Part shown: positions 37,891 to 49,320 of the stretch, in pieces
Position numbering within the stretch: the stretch's first letter is position 1
Layout: each line of letters starts with the position of its first letter
Origin: an uncultured Lachnospiraceae bacterium
GTDB lineage: Bacteria; Bacillota; Clostridia; Lachnospirales; Lachnospiraceae
Assembly: GCA_947625755.1 (NCBI GenBank)
Contig: CANQPJ010000002.1
Location: 1-64,000 of the forward strand
Direction: 5' to 3'
DNA: 64,000 nt
The notes under the pieces: model-generated
What the model saw: only the letters and a program-made list of their open reading frames with translations
Databases searched by the model: none
What the model was told of the DNA's origin: nothing
Made by a program: the position numbers and the translations under genes

Positions 37891-39171
37891 CTAAATTAAA
37901 TCTTTAAAATGAAACTGCCTCTTACCTTTTGCATAGTCATCAACAATATTTCCACTGCCATATAACTTGTATTTGTAACTCACAAGCCCTTCTAGTCCTA
38001 CCGGACCTCTGGCATGGATTTTACTTGTGCTGATTCCCACTTCGGCGCCAAATCCATATCGGTATCCGTCCGCAAACCTTGTAGAGCAATTCTGGTATAC
38101 ACCTGCCGAATCTACATATTTCATAAAATATTCCGCTGTATCGTCATTTTCTGTAATAATACAGTCTGTATGATGGGAACCAAAATAATTGATATGCTCT
38201 ATTGCTTCATCAACAGAATTTACTTCTTTTGCAGATAGAATCAGGTCCAAATATTCCGTATAATTGTCTTTTTCACTGCTCTCACTGCATCCTGTTAAAT
38301 GGACAATCTGCTCACTGCCACGCAGGGTAACGTTATTTTCTTTCAAAGCACTATATAATTTAGGAATAAATGTATCTAAAACCTCCTGATGTATCAAAAG
38401 TGTTTCCACTGCATTACATGCTGAAGCATACTGTGTCTTTGCGTCAATGATAATTGGAACTGCTTTGTCCAAATCTGCCTCTTTGTCCACATAGATATGA
38501 CAGATTCCATCTGCGTGTCCCATCACAGGAATTTTTGTATTATCCATGATATATTGAACAAAAGAATTGGAACCTCTTGGAATCAATAAATCCACATACG
38601 CATTACAGGTGAGAAGTTCTGATATTTCCGAACGTGCCTCCAACTGCAGCATACAGTTTTCAGGCATGCCTGACTTTCGTACAGCATCATAAATAATCTG
38701 AAACAATACTCTGTTACTGTTTATAGTCTCGCTTCCGCCTTTTAAAATTACACAATTTCCGCTTTTTATACAGAGGGAGGAAATCTGTATCAATGCATCA
38801 GGTCTTGCCTCGAATATAACGCCAATGACACCGATAGGACAAGTCTCACGCACCAATATCATTCCTTCATCTAACTGCCTTTTCATCTGTTTTTGAAATA
38901 AAGGATCCTTTAGTCCAATTAAATCATTAATTCCTGCAATTACATCTTTTAACTTTGTTTCATCAAATTTCAGTCTCTTTATAATGGGTGCAGCAACACC
39001 GTCTTTTACTGCCTGCTCCAAATCTTCTTTGTTTGCAGCAAATATTTCATTTTTATGCTCTTCTAATGCTTTTACTATCGCCATTAATGCCTTATTTCTC
39101 TGTTCTTCGCTGCTTCCCGCCATTATTGGTGAAGCCAGTTTGACTAATTCTGCCTGTTCTTTAATACTCAT
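37891..39171 (-). CDS. proA: Gamma-glutamyl phosphate reductase
   Basis: VRETCPIGVIGVIFEARPDALIQISSLCIKSGN; VETLLIH; TSKIHARGPVGLEGL. Confidence 0.95.
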   Translation of the reverse strand: MSIKEQAELVKLASPIMAGSSEEQRNKALMAIVKALEEHKNEIFAANKEDLEQAVKDGVAAPIIKRLKFDETKLKDVIAGINDLIGLKDPLFQKQMKRQLDEGMILVRETCPIGVIGVIFEARPDALIQISSLCIKSGNCVILKGGSETINSNRVLFQIIYDAVRKSGMPENCMLQLEARSEISELLTCNAYVDLLIPRGSNSFVQYIMDNTKIPVMGHADGICHIYVDKEADLDKAVPIIIDAKTQYASACNAVETLLIHQEVLDTFIPKLYSALKENNVTLRGSEQIVHLTGCSESSEKDNYTEYLDLILSAKEVNSVDEAIEHINYFGSHHTDCIITENDDTAEYFMKYVDSAGVYQNCSTRFADGYRYGFGAEVGISTSKIHARGPVGLEGLVSYKYKLYGSGNIVDDYAKGKRQFHFKDLI

Positions 39172-39207
39172 TATTTTTTCTCCTCTCATAGCATTATAAA
39201 ATATTTT

Positions 39208-40152
39208 TTACGGTTTACAACTCCCACAGGGTTCATAGCCCTGCTCAATCAAATCTTCTCTTGTTCCTGTATATATTCCTTTATTCGATTCACTCATAAC
39301 TTTTACACTATTACAATCAGGATAATGAAATTTATGAGAATTTAAATTCAAAATATACTGTACACTGCCAGTAGAAGGATTTGTTTTATTCTTCTCTGTG
39401 ATAATATCTTTTGTTATATCCTTATCTGCTGTTTTGCTTATTTCACTGTCACCGGTAGAATAATCTATTGTAATACCCGGCTGGACATTATAACAGTATA
39501 CATGAAAAGATATTCCTTCGCCATAGTCTTCTACGGAATATCCTTCCATTATTACACCACTTGCAACTAAATTATCCCCTTTATACACAGGTGTTACTCT
39601 GTATAACACATGATTGTTGGTTTCTTTGACGTAATCAGCTACCATATCTTCAAAAGGCAGCATCCCCTCCACATTCATGTAGCGGGTTCCGGTAATTAAG
39701 TTTTTATCATTAGCATTTTCCCCTGTCAACTGATATGCAATTAAATGGCATCTGTTATATAAATACTTTCCGTCCACAAAATCATATTTTACAGTATGCC
39801 ACCCCGTTGGTTTTATCATTCCAATTCCTTCCCTTTTTCCGGTAGGCATAATATTCTTTCCAATGCAGGTCATTGCCACACCACATCTCCCAAGAGAATC
39901 TAATTTACTATACTTTTCAAAGGATTTCTTTGTGAGTTCACTTTTGGAAAAATCCGGCTGATTATTTTTTAAAACTACATATGGCGTATGATGAAACTCT
40001 GGAATTGTATTCAATACTGCTGTATCTGATTTCGCTGTTGATTTGCCGCATCCTACAAGAAAAGCCGTTATACAAAGTAATATCATGTTTAAAAATATAA
40101 TATAAACAGCATTATTTAATTTTGCAGCTCTATTATGATTTTTCTGTTTCAT
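39208..40152 (-). CDS. Lipoprotein-like DNA/RNA non-specific endonuclease with C-terminal Ada-like Cys/His motif
   Basis: LLCITAFLVGCGKS lipobox; YNRCHLIAYQLTGENANDKNLITGTRYMN; C-terminal HKFHYPDCNSVK...GYEPCGSCKP. Confidence 0.85.
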   Translation of the reverse strand: MKQKNHNRAAKLNNAVYIIFLNMILLCITAFLVGCGKSTAKSDTAVLNTIPEFHHTPYVVLKNNQPDFSKSELTKKSFEKYSKLDSLGRCGVAMTCIGKNIMPTGKREGIGMIKPTGWHTVKYDFVDGKYLYNRCHLIAYQLTGENANDKNLITGTRYMNVEGMLPFEDMVADYVKETNNHVLYRVTPVYKGDNLVASGVIMEGYSVEDYGEGISFHVYCYNVQPGITIDYSTGDSEISKTADKDITKDIITEKNKTNPSTGSVQYILNLNSHKFHYPDCNSVKVMSESNKGIYTGTREDLIEQGYEPCGSCKP

Positions 40153-40543
40153 TTTTGATATATACCTCTTTTGTAATTTTCTCATGGGAATATCCGGTAA
40201 ATTCTAAAGTACTTATTAATGTCCATCCGGAAAGATTTATTTTATAATCCGCAGGATATACTTTATCCCAGCGGTATACAATTAATTTTTCAGTTCTGTC
40301 CTGATCCAGGATATGATTTTCCACAAAACAATAATCCCTCTCACTGGAACCACTGAAATAATCATCGCAGATAATATAACTGTTCTCATTAGAAGCAAAG
40401 AGTTCTTCGGAATATGAATGAATATACAAATTTCCATCTTTTGTCATGTTCAGAATATCTCTTATCACATATCTGTCTCTGCTCTGTCTTCTCTCATTAA
40501 AATACATTCCGTTGTTTTGATCCAGACAAACAATTCCTATCAT
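40133..40543 (-). CDS. Hypothetical protein, possibly degenerate DHFR-like fold
   Basis: 136 aa; MIGIVCLDQNNGMYFN... and W...F.GYSHEKITKEVY pattern. Confidence 0.5.
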   Translation of the reverse strand: MIGIVCLDQNNGMYFNERRQSRDRYVIRDILNMTKDGNLYIHSYSEELFASNENSYIICDDYFSGSSERDYCFVENHILDQDRTEKLIVYRWDKVYPADYKINLSGWTLISTLEFTGYSHEKITKEVYIKNETEKS

Positions 40544-40659
40544 CCCATACCTCTCTTTCCAACCGGATTATATCAATTATTTTTTTTAAAAATAACAAAT
40601 GGGACTATTAAATTAACAGCCCCATTATGATAAACACAATATCTTCCATATATTGAAAT

Positions 40660-41832
40660 CTATTTTACCACTCTTACCTTAATAACACCTTCAACTGCAC
40701 TGAGCTTTTCTATCAGAGCATCTGTTGCTTCATGATCTAAATCCATAATGGCATATGCAAAATCACCTCTTGACTTATCAACCATATCTGCAACATTAAT
40801 TCCTTCCACAGCCACTGTGGATGAAAACTGACCAATCATATTAGGAATATTCTTATGACAGATTGTAACACGACCTGCTTTGTCACAAACGCCAAGCGAT
40901 GCTGCCGGATAATTTACGGAATTTACAATATTTCCATTTTCCACAAAATCCATAATCTGCTCTACTGCCATAACCGCGCAATTATCTTCTGACTCCTCTG
41001 TGGAAGCTCCCAAATGCGGTGTGGCAATAACACCCTTCATATTTGCTGTTTTTGCATTTGGAAAATCTGTTACATATTTTTTAACTTTACCGCTCTGCAA
41101 AGCCTTTTCCATATCATCATCACAAACCAGCAAATCTCTGGCAAAATTTAATATAACGACTCCATCTTTCATCATAGCTATGGATTCTTTATTAATCATT
41201 TCCTTTGTATCGTCAAGAAGAGGCGTGTGTACGGAAATAAAATCACACTCTTTATATATCTCTTCTCTTGTTTTAACAATCTGCACAGTTCGCTTAATGC
41301 TTAATGCTCCCTGCACAGAAAGATATGGATCAATACCATATACTTCCATTCCCATGGAAACACCGATATTTGCTACCAGTCTTCCAATGGCTCCAAGTCC
41401 GATTACACCTAACTTCTTTCCTTTTAACTCATTTCCGGCAAAATTTTTCTTTGCTTTTTCCATGGTCTTATTAATGTTTGCATCAGACTTATTATCAGCA
41501 ACCCACTGATTTCCTCCAATAATATCTCTTGATGCTAAAAGCATTCCGCAAAGTACCAGTTCCTTCACACCATTTGCATTAGCGCCCGGTGTATTAAACA
41601 CAACAACACCTTCCTTGGAACATTTATCCAACGGAATATTATTGACACCGGCTCCTGCTCTTGCAACTGCCATCAAAGTATCAGGAAACTCTAAATCGTG
41701 CATGGAAGCACTACGAACAAGTGCCACATCGGCATTACCAAAATCATCTGTTATTTCATAATTATCATTTAATTTATCCAGTCCTAAATTTGAAATAGGA
41801 TTTAAGCATTTTACTTTTATCATTTTACGCAT
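40660..41832 (-). CDS. serA: D-3-phosphoglycerate dehydrogenase
   Basis: GKKLGVIGLGAIGRLVANIGVSMGMEVYG; ATPHLGASTEESEDNCA; C-terminal ACT region. Confidence 0.94.
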   Translation of the reverse strand: MRKMIKVKCLNPISNLGLDKLNDNYEITDDFGNADVALVRSASMHDLEFPDTLMAVARAGAGVNNIPLDKCSKEGVVVFNTPGANANGVKELVLCGMLLASRDIIGGNQWVADNKSDANINKTMEKAKKNFAGNELKGKKLGVIGLGAIGRLVANIGVSMGMEVYGIDPYLSVQGALSIKRTVQIVKTREEIYKECDFISVHTPLLDDTKEMINKESIAMMKDGVVILNFARDLLVCDDDMEKALQSGKVKKYVTDFPNAKTANMKGVIATPHLGASTEESEDNCAVMAVEQIMDFVENGNIVNSVNYPAASLGVCDKAGRVTICHKNIPNMIGQFSSTVAVEGINVADMVDKSRGDFAYAIMDLDHEATDALIEKLSAVEGVIKVRVVK

Positions 41833-42907
41833 TCTCCTTCTCGAATTTTTCCATAAATTCTACCAATGCCTGAACGCCCTCAATTGGCATAGCGTTATAA
41901 ATACTTGCTCTCATCCCGCCAACTGTTCTGTGACCTTTCAGGTTTTCAAGACCGGCTGCCTTTGCCTCTGCCACAAATTTGGCATCTAATTCTTCATTAC
42001 CTGTCACAAACGGTACATTCATCAGCGATCTGTCTTCTGGAACCACAGTTCCCTTAAACAACTTACTTTTATCCAGAAAATCATAAAGAATTTTAGCTTT
42101 CTTCTCATTATGCTTCTTCATGGCGTCCAAGCCGCCCATTTTCTTAATCCATTTAAACACTTTGCCACAAATATAGATACCATAACATGGCGGTGTATTA
42201 TAAAGGGAATTTGCATCTGCCTGTGTTTTCCATGTAAGCATTGTAGGCACTGAAATATCAACCTTTTCAGGAATTAAATCCTCTCTGATGATGGCAATCA
42301 CCACGCCTGCCGGTCCGACATTTTTCTGAACCCCGCCATAAATTACACCATACTTTTCAACATCAACAGGTTCGGATAAGAAACAGGAAGAGACATCAGC
42401 CACCAAGGTATGTCCTTTTGTATTTGGTAATGTGTGGTACTTGGTACCATAAATTGTATTATTTTCACATATATATACATAATCTGCATCATCATCAATG
42501 TCCAAATCTGAACAATCCGGAATATAGGAAAAAGTCTTATCTGCAGATGAAGCAACCCTTTGTACCTCTAAATACTTTTCTGCTTCTGCTGCAGCTTTTT
42601 TTGCCCACTGTCCGGTAATAATATAAGCTGCCTTTCCATTTTTCTTCAAATTCATAGGTATCGCAGCAAATTGCTGGGAAGCACCTCCCTGTAAAAATAA
42701 GACCTTATAGTTATTAGGAATATTCATTAATTCTCTAATATCCTGTTCTGCTTCATCAATAATCTGCTGAAATGCTTTGGAACGATGACTCATTTCCATG
42801 ACACTCATTCCTGTTCCCTTGTAATCAAGCATTTCTTCGGCTGCCTCTTTTAATACTTCTTCAGGCAAAACTGCCGGACCCGCTGAGAAATTGTATACTC
42901 TAGCCAT
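41825..42907 (-). CDS. serC: Phosphoserine aminotransferase
   Basis: YNFSAGPAVLPEEVL; VADVSSCFLSEPVDVEKYGVIYGGVQKNVGPAG. Confidence 0.96.
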   Translation of the reverse strand: MARVYNFSAGPAVLPEEVLKEAAEEMLDYKGTGMSVMEMSHRSKAFQQIIDEAEQDIRELMNIPNNYKVLFLQGGASQQFAAIPMNLKKNGKAAYIITGQWAKKAAAEAEKYLEVQRVASSADKTFSYIPDCSDLDIDDDADYVYICENNTIYGTKYHTLPNTKGHTLVADVSSCFLSEPVDVEKYGVIYGGVQKNVGPAGVVIAIIREDLIPEKVDISVPTMLTWKTQADANSLYNTPPCYGIYICGKVFKWIKKMGGLDAMKKHNEKKAKILYDFLDKSKLFKGTVVPEDRSLMNVPFVTGNEELDAKFVAEAKAAGLENLKGHRTVGGMRASIYNAMPIEGVQALVEFMEKFEKENA

Positions 42908-42993
42908 TTTAATAATACCTCCATATTTTAACTGATTTTATCTGCGTCATACCCTTTCTATTTTCCACAATGATTGAATATTACAATAAAATA

Positions 42994-44685
42994 TTAGCAA
43001 TCATAACCCTTTTCTGATAAATCTTCTGCAGAAAATGCCTCGCTTATTGATGTATTTGCAGGAACCATAGGAAATACTTTATCATCTTCATCAATCTGTG
43101 CGTCAATAACGCATGGAATATTCATCTCAATGGCATCCTTTAGTGCACTTTCAAACTCTTCAATTGTAGTAACACGGTAAGCCTTTGCTCCCATACCTTC
43201 AGCAATCTTCACAAAATCTACAGCATCATTTAAAACCGTATTGGAATATCTCTTTCCATAAAACAATGTCTGCCACTGTCTTACCATGCCAAGTACGTGG
43301 TTGTTAATAACAATCTGTATAATTGGAATATTATATCTTGTTGCCGTTGCAATTTCATTCATATTCATTCTGAAACATCCATCACCGGCAATATTAATAC
43401 ACAGCTTGTCCTTATTTCCCATTTTAGAACCGATACATGCACCTACACCATATCCCATTGTTCCAAGACCGCCTGATGTAATAAGCTGTCTTGGTCTGCT
43501 GTAGCTGTAAAACTGTGCAGCCCACATCTGATGCTGTCCGACATCTGTAGTAATAATTGCATCTCCATTTGTAATACAATAAAGAGAATCAATAACTGCC
43601 GGACCTGTCAGTCTTGACTTATCAAGGTCTAATGGATACTGCTTCTTCATCTCTTCAATATGAGCCATCCATTCCTTATTGTCCTTTTGCTTAACCTGCT
43701 GATTTAATCTTGTCAGAACTTCTTTAATGTCACCGATAATACTTGCATCAGCATGTACATTTTTGTTAATCTCCGATGGATCTATATCGATATGAACAAT
43801 GTTTGCATTTTTTGCAAAAGAATTGGCATTACCAATTACCCTGTCACTAAATCTGGCACCTAGTACAATCAGTAAATCACATTCTGTAACACCAAAGTTT
43901 GATGTTTTTGTACCATGCATACCAATCATTCCCGTATATCTTGGGTTTGTTCCCTCAACTGCACCTTTTCCCATAAGAGAATCACAAACCGGTGCATCTA
44001 CTAAATCTGCAAATTTTCTAACCTCTTCATGCGCCTCGGAGATAACTACACCGCCGCCTACCAGAATAAACGGTTTCTCTGATGCTGCAATCATCTCTGT
44101 AACCGTATGAATATCATCATCTGTAATATCATCTGAATATCTTTTAATTTCCTCCGGCTTTTGAGGCGTAAAATCAATTTCATTGGCTGTAACGTCTTTT
44201 GTAATATCAACCAAAACCGGACCCGGTCTTCCACTCTTTGCAATCTTAAATGCTTTTCGAATTGTTGGAGCTAAATCTTCAATCTCTTTTACAATAAAAT
44301 TGTGCTTGGTAATCGGCATTGTTGCACCAACAATATCTATTTCCTGAAAAGAATCCTTTCCAAGTCCTGACTTTGCAACATTAGCTGTAATCGCCACAAT
44401 TGGAACAGAATCCATATACGCTGTCGCAATACCTGTTACAAGGTTTGTGGCGCCAGGTCCTGACGTTGCCATGCAAACGCCGACTTTTCCTGTAGAACGG
44501 GCATATCCATCTGCCGCATGAGCTGCTCCCTGCTCATGGGAAACAAGGATATGTGTAATATCATCTGTATTTTTGTAGAGCTCATCATATATATTTAAAA
44601 TTGTTCCTCCAGGATAACCAAATACTGTGTCAACACCCTGTTCTTTTAAACATTCCATAACTATCTGCGATCCGTTTAAAATCAT
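42994..44685 (-). CDS. ilvB: Acetolactate synthase large subunit
   Basis: VFGYPGGTILNIYDEL; HEQGAAHAADGYARSTGKVG; GDGCFRMNMNEIATA. Confidence 0.95.
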   Translation of the reverse strand: MILNGSQIVMECLKEQGVDTVFGYPGGTILNIYDELYKNTDDITHILVSHEQGAAHAADGYARSTGKVGVCMATSGPGATNLVTGIATAYMDSVPIVAITANVAKSGLGKDSFQEIDIVGATMPITKHNFIVKEIEDLAPTIRKAFKIAKSGRPGPVLVDITKDVTANEIDFTPQKPEEIKRYSDDITDDDIHTVTEMIAASEKPFILVGGGVVISEAHEEVRKFADLVDAPVCDSLMGKGAVEGTNPRYTGMIGMHGTKTSNFGVTECDLLIVLGARFSDRVIGNANSFAKNANIVHIDIDPSEINKNVHADASIIGDIKEVLTRLNQQVKQKDNKEWMAHIEEMKKQYPLDLDKSRLTGPAVIDSLYCITNGDAIITTDVGQHQMWAAQFYSYSRPRQLITSGGLGTMGYGVGACIGSKMGNKDKLCINIAGDGCFRMNMNEIATATRYNIPIIQIVINNHVLGMVRQWQTLFYGKRYSNTVLNDAVDFVKIAEGMGAKAYRVTTIEEFESALKDAIEMNIPCVIDAQIDEDDKVFPMVPANTSISEAFSAEDLSEKGYDC

Positions 44686-44703
44686 ATTATATCCCTCTCT
44701 TTT

Positions 44704-46371
44704 TTACTTATTTATCTCTAATGTGGCACCTTTATTTCCTGAAGTAACCATTGAGGCATATCTTGCAAGATAACCTGTGGTAACCTTTGGTTCTCTAGGC
44801 GTCCATGCTTTTTTCCTTTTAGCCATTTCTTCATCCGATACGTCCACATTTAATGTCATTTCAGGAATATTAATCTTAATAATATCCCCTTCTTTAATTA
44901 AAGCAATCGGTCCGCCTACCGCTGCCTCCGGTGAAACATGACCAATCGAAGCACCTCTGGATGCACCGGAGAATCTGCCATCTGTAATTAAGGCAACTGT
45001 CTCTCCAAGTCCCATCCCTGCAATGGCTGATGTAGGGTTGAGCATCTCTCTCATACCCGGTCCGCCTTTTGGTCCTTCATATCGGATGACAACAACATCG
45101 CCATCTACAATCTTACCACCTTTTATTGCAGCAATGGCATCTTCCTCACAGTCAAATACCCTTGCCGGACCTTCATGTACCATCATTGCATCTGCTACTG
45201 CTGAACGTTTTACCACGGAACCATCCGGTGCAAGATTTCCTTTCAGCACTGCAAGTCCTCCCGTGGTACTATACGGATGATCCAGTGGTCGGATAACTTC
45301 CGGATTTCTGTTGATACATCCTTTTATATTTTCTCCAATCGTCTTACCGGTTACCGTCATACATTCTTCATTCAATAAACCAAGCTCACTCAATTCATTC
45401 ATTACTGCATATACTCCGCCTGCTTCGTTAAGGTCTTCCATATATGTCGGACCTGCCGGTGCAAGATGACATAAATTCGGAGTTTTTGCGCTAATTTCAT
45501 TTGCAAAAGAAATATCAAAATCAAATCCAATTTCGTGTGCAATCGCCGGCAAATGAAGCATACTGTTCGTTGAACATCCAAGTGCCATATCTACCGTTAA
45601 TGCATTTAATATTGCCTCTTTTGTAATAATATCTCTCGGACGAATATCTTTCTTCACCAGTTCCATAACAGCCATACCGGCATGTTTGGCAAGTTTTAAT
45701 CTTTCTGAATAAACTGCCGGAATGGTTCCGTTTCCTTTCAATCCCATGCCGAGCGCCTCTGTTAAGCAATTCATGGAATTTGCTGTATACATTCCAGAAC
45801 AGGAGCCGCATGTAGGGCAGACTTTTTCTTCAAATTCTTTTACCTGCTCCAATGTCATCTTACCTGCGGCATGCGCTCCCACCGCTTCAAACATAGATGA
45901 AAGACTTCTCTTTTGACCACTCACATGACCTGCCATCATTGGACCACCGGAAACAAAAACAGTTGGAACATTCACTCTTGCAGCTGCCATTAATAATCCG
46001 GGAACATTCTTGTCACAGTTTGGAATCATTACTAATGCATCAAACTGATGTGCTTTTGCCATGCACTCTGTAGAGTCAGCAATCAAATCTCTTGTTACAA
46101 GAGAATATTTCATTCCCTCATGTCCCATTGCAATACCATCACATACAGCAATCGCCGGGAACATAACCGGCGTACCGCCTGCCATAGCAACTCCCATCTT
46201 TACTGCCTGTGCAATCTTATCCAGATTCATATGACCCGGAACAATTTCATTATAGGAACAGACAATACCAACTAATGGTTTTGAAAGTTCTTCTTCAGTC
46301 ATCCCCAGAGCATTAAACAATGATCTGTGCGGTGCCTGCTGTATCCCTGTTTTTACTGAATCACTTTTCAT
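44704..46371 (-). CDS. ilvD: Dihydroxy-acid dehydratase
   Basis: [56 protein letters not shown]. Confidence 0.97.
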   Translation of the reverse strand: MKSDSVKTGIQQAPHRSLFNALGMTEEELSKPLVGIVCSYNEIVPGHMNLDKIAQAVKMGVAMAGGTPVMFPAIAVCDGIAMGHEGMKYSLVTRDLIADSTECMAKAHQFDALVMIPNCDKNVPGLLMAAARVNVPTVFVSGGPMMAGHVSGQKRSLSSMFEAVGAHAAGKMTLEQVKEFEEKVCPTCGSCSGMYTANSMNCLTEALGMGLKGNGTIPAVYSERLKLAKHAGMAVMELVKKDIRPRDIITKEAILNALTVDMALGCSTNSMLHLPAIAHEIGFDFDISFANEISAKTPNLCHLAPAGPTYMEDLNEAGGVYAVMNELSELGLLNEECMTVTGKTIGENIKGCINRNPEVIRPLDHPYSTTGGLAVLKGNLAPDGSVVKRSAVADAMMVHEGPARVFDCEEDAIAAIKGGKIVDGDVVVIRYEGPKGGPGMREMLNPTSAIAGMGLGETVALITDGRFSGASRGASIGHVSPEAAVGGPIALIKEGDIIKINIPEMTLNVDVSDEEMAKRKKAWTPREPKVTTGYLARYASMVTSGNKGATLEINK

Positions 46372-46375
46372 GATA

Positions 46376-47467
46376 CTACCTCCATTCAATGCGTTTTATA
46401 ATTTCATCACCCATTTCCTTACATCCGACTAATGTCATTCCTTCAGACATAATATCAATTGTACGGATACCATCCTCTAATACTTTTTCTACAGCTGCCT
46501 CCACCGCATCTGCTTCTTTATCTAAATCAAATGAATATCGAAGCATCATTGCAGCTGAAAGAATGGTTGCCAATGGATTTGCCTTATTCTGCCCTGCAAT
46601 ATCCGGTGCTGCTCCATGACTTGGTTCGTAGAGCCCGAATTTGTCTTCTCTAAGCGATGCTGATGAAAGCATTCCTATAGAGCCTGTTATCATACTTGCT
46701 TCATCGGATAAAATGTCACCAAACATGTTTTCCGTAACAACCACATCAAACTGTGCCGGATTCTTCACCAACTGCATTGCACAATTATCGACCAGCATAT
46801 GTGTAAGTTTAACATCAGGATAATCCTTCGCTACTTCGTTTACAACCTTGTCCCACAGTCTGGAACTATCTAAAACATTTGATTTGTCAACACTGATAAC
46901 TTCCTTGCGTCTTTTCATTGCTATCTCAAATGCCTTCACCGCAATTCTTCGAATTTCATTCTCGTTATACGTTAATGTATCTGTTGCAGTAAGAACGCCG
47001 TTTACTTCCTCGGTCTTTCTTTCTCCAAAGTAAAGCCCTCCGGTAAGCTCTCTTACAATAATCATGTCAAATCCCGCATCAGCCACTTCCTTTTTCAGTG
47101 GACAGGCATCTTTTAATTCTTTATAAAGATATGCCGGTCTGAGATTTGCAAATAGATTTAATCCTTTTCTGATTGCCAGAAGTCCGGCTTCAGGTCTTAA
47201 ATTAGGTGGCAGGTCGTACCAGCTGTCTTTACCGACTACGCCGCCGACGGCTCCAAGTAAAACAGCATCATTTTTCTTTGCTGTCTCTAAAGCTTCATCT
47301 GTCAGTGGAACACCATGTCTGTCGATAGAAATACCGCCCATATCCACCTCTGTATAGTGAAAACTGTGCCCATATTTATCTCCGACCGCATTTAACACCT
47401 TCGTAGCCTCAGCGATTATTTCAGGTCCGATACCATCACCCGGAATAACTGCAACATTAAAATTCAT
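46376..47467 (-). CDS. leuB: 3-isopropylmalate dehydrogenase
   Basis: [44 protein letters not shown]. Confidence 0.95.
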   Translation of the reverse strand: MNFNVAVIPGDGIGPEIIAEATKVLNAVGDKYGHSFHYTEVDMGGISIDRHGVPLTDEALETAKKNDAVLLGAVGGVVGKDSWYDLPPNLRPEAGLLAIRKGLNLFANLRPAYLYKELKDACPLKKEVADAGFDMIIVRELTGGLYFGERKTEEVNGVLTATDTLTYNENEIRRIAVKAFEIAMKRRKEVISVDKSNVLDSSRLWDKVVNEVAKDYPDVKLTHMLVDNCAMQLVKNPAQFDVVVTENMFGDILSDEASMITGSIGMLSSASLREDKFGLYEPSHGAAPDIAGQNKANPLATILSAAMMLRYSFDLDKEADAVEAAVEKVLEDGIRTIDIMSEGMTLVGCKEMGDEIIKRIEWR

Positions 47468-47676
47468 TGTAATTTCCTCTTTCTTTTTCAATCTGTGTGA
47501 ATGTAAATCTTTTTCGCATACAAAAACCCACATTAACTTGTAAATTATAACCTAAACAGCGCTTTTTTTCAACCATACAGATATAATTATTTATTGATAA
47601 AATTTAACATTTCTTTTAGCAAAGAAAAATACTGCTGCACATACAATGCAACAGTATCTTTCAAAATATTATTCAA

Positions 47677-47976
47677 TTATACGTTTGCCTTTTCCACATC
47701 AACAATAGCGGTCTTCTGCATTGGTATACGGCAGTTCTTATTTCCGCCAAATTCAACGATAACTGTATCATCTGTCACATCAATAATCATACCGTAAAAT
47801 CCACTGCTTGTTAAAACGCTGTCTCCAATCTCTACACTGTTCATCAGTTCCTGTTGTTTCTTTTCCTGCTTTTTCTGTGGTCTGATAGCTATAAAATACA
47901 TGAATCCTACAATAATTAGCACGTATAAAATAAGAACTACCCAGCTCGCAGATTGCTGTGCTGCTAAAAGTGTCAT
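47677..47976 (-). CDS. yajC: Preprotein translocase subunit YajC
   Basis: FMYFIAIRPQKKQEKKQQELMNSVEIGDSVLTSSGFYG. Confidence 0.93.
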   Translation of the reverse strand: MTLLAAQQSASWVVLILYVLIIVGFMYFIAIRPQKKQEKKQQELMNSVEIGDSVLTSSGFYGMIIDVTDDTVIVEFGGNKNCRIPMQKTAIVDVEKANV

Positions 47977-47977
47977 C

Positions 47978-49123
47978 CTAATACCTCCTGTTTTGGTCAT
48001 TTTCTTGAAATCCCTCTAATTTCTTCTTTTTATACTCATTAAATTGCCCTGCCTCTATGGCATCTCTGATTTCCTCCATCATTGTATTATAAAAGTACAA
48101 ATTATGCAAGACACATAAACGCATTCCCAGCATTTCTTTTGCCTTTAACAAATGACGGATGTATGCCCTGCTATGATATTTACATGCAGGACACTGGCAC
48201 CCTTCTTCAATCGGTTCTGCATCAGTCTCATATTTTGCATTGAACAGATTCAGTTTTCCCCTATTCGTGTATACATGTCCATGGCGTCCGTTTCGGGCAG
48301 GATATACGCAATCAAAAAAATCAACGCCTCTTTCTACTGCTTCTATTATATTCGCAGGAGTTCCTACCCCCATCAGATAAATTGGTTTATTGTTAGGCAA
48401 ATACGGCTCTACTGCTTCAATAATACGGTACATTTCATCATGGCTTTCTCCTACAGCCAAGCCGCCGATAGCATACCCGTCTAAATCCATTTCAGAAATT
48501 ACTTTGGCATGTTCCATACGAATATCATCATATATGCCGCCCTGATTAATACCAAACAGCATTTGTTCTTTATTAATGGTATCGTCTAATGTATTCAGAC
48601 GTCGCATTTCTACTTTGCATCGTTTCAGCCATCTGGTTGTTCTGTCCACTGAATGTTTAATATATTCCTTCGATGCCACACTGGATGGACATTCATCAAA
48701 TGCCATCGCTATCGTGGATGCCAGATTGGACTGTATCTGCATGCTTTCTTCCGGTCCCATAAATATCTTTCTGCCATCAATATGAGAGCGGAAATGCACA
48801 CCCTCTTCTTTAATACTTCTCAAACCGGCAAGGGAAAATACCTGAAAGCCACCGGAATCTGTCAGTATCGGTCTGTTCCAATTCATAAATTTATGAATTC
48901 CACCCATTTTTTTAACAATCTGATCACCCGGTCTTACATGTAAATGATAAGTGTTAGATAATTCTACCTGCGTTTTTATTTGATATAAATCTTCTGCGGC
49001 AACCGCTCCTTTAATTGCTGCGGCTGTTCCCACATTCATAAAAACCGGGGTTTGAATTTTTCCATGTATGGTAGTAAATTCTCCCCGCTTTGCATTTCCA
49101 TCCTTCGCTAAAATTTTAAACAT
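47978..49123 (-). CDS. tgt: Queuine tRNA-ribosyltransferase
   Basis: LSNTYHLHVRPG; TDSGGFQVFSL; CPACKYHSRAYIRHL. Confidence 0.96.
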   Translation of the reverse strand: MFKILAKDGNAKRGEFTTIHGKIQTPVFMNVGTAAAIKGAVAAEDLYQIKTQVELSNTYHLHVRPGDQIVKKMGGIHKFMNWNRPILTDSGGFQVFSLAGLRSIKEEGVHFRSHIDGRKIFMGPEESMQIQSNLASTIAMAFDECPSSVASKEYIKHSVDRTTRWLKRCKVEMRRLNTLDDTINKEQMLFGINQGGIYDDIRMEHAKVISEMDLDGYAIGGLAVGESHDEMYRIIEAVEPYLPNNKPIYLMGVGTPANIIEAVERGVDFFDCVYPARNGRHGHVYTNRGKLNLFNAKYETDAEPIEEGCQCPACKYHSRAYIRHLLKAKEMLGMRLCVLHNLYFYNTMMEEIRDAIEAGQFNEYKKKKLEGFQENDQNRRY

Positions 49124-49320
49124 AATTTATCTCCTGATTATGGTATATATTCTATTTGATTTCATTTAGTATTGCAAGTTCTTTCATACACTTTCATCTT
49201 TCTAAAAAACACCCGGGTTGATAGAATCACTATGAGAAGGACGGCTGTCTGAATAACTTGCACTTATTCTTTCCAATTGATATACTGATAAAGATAAAGA
49301 AGATACATAAGGAGGTTATT

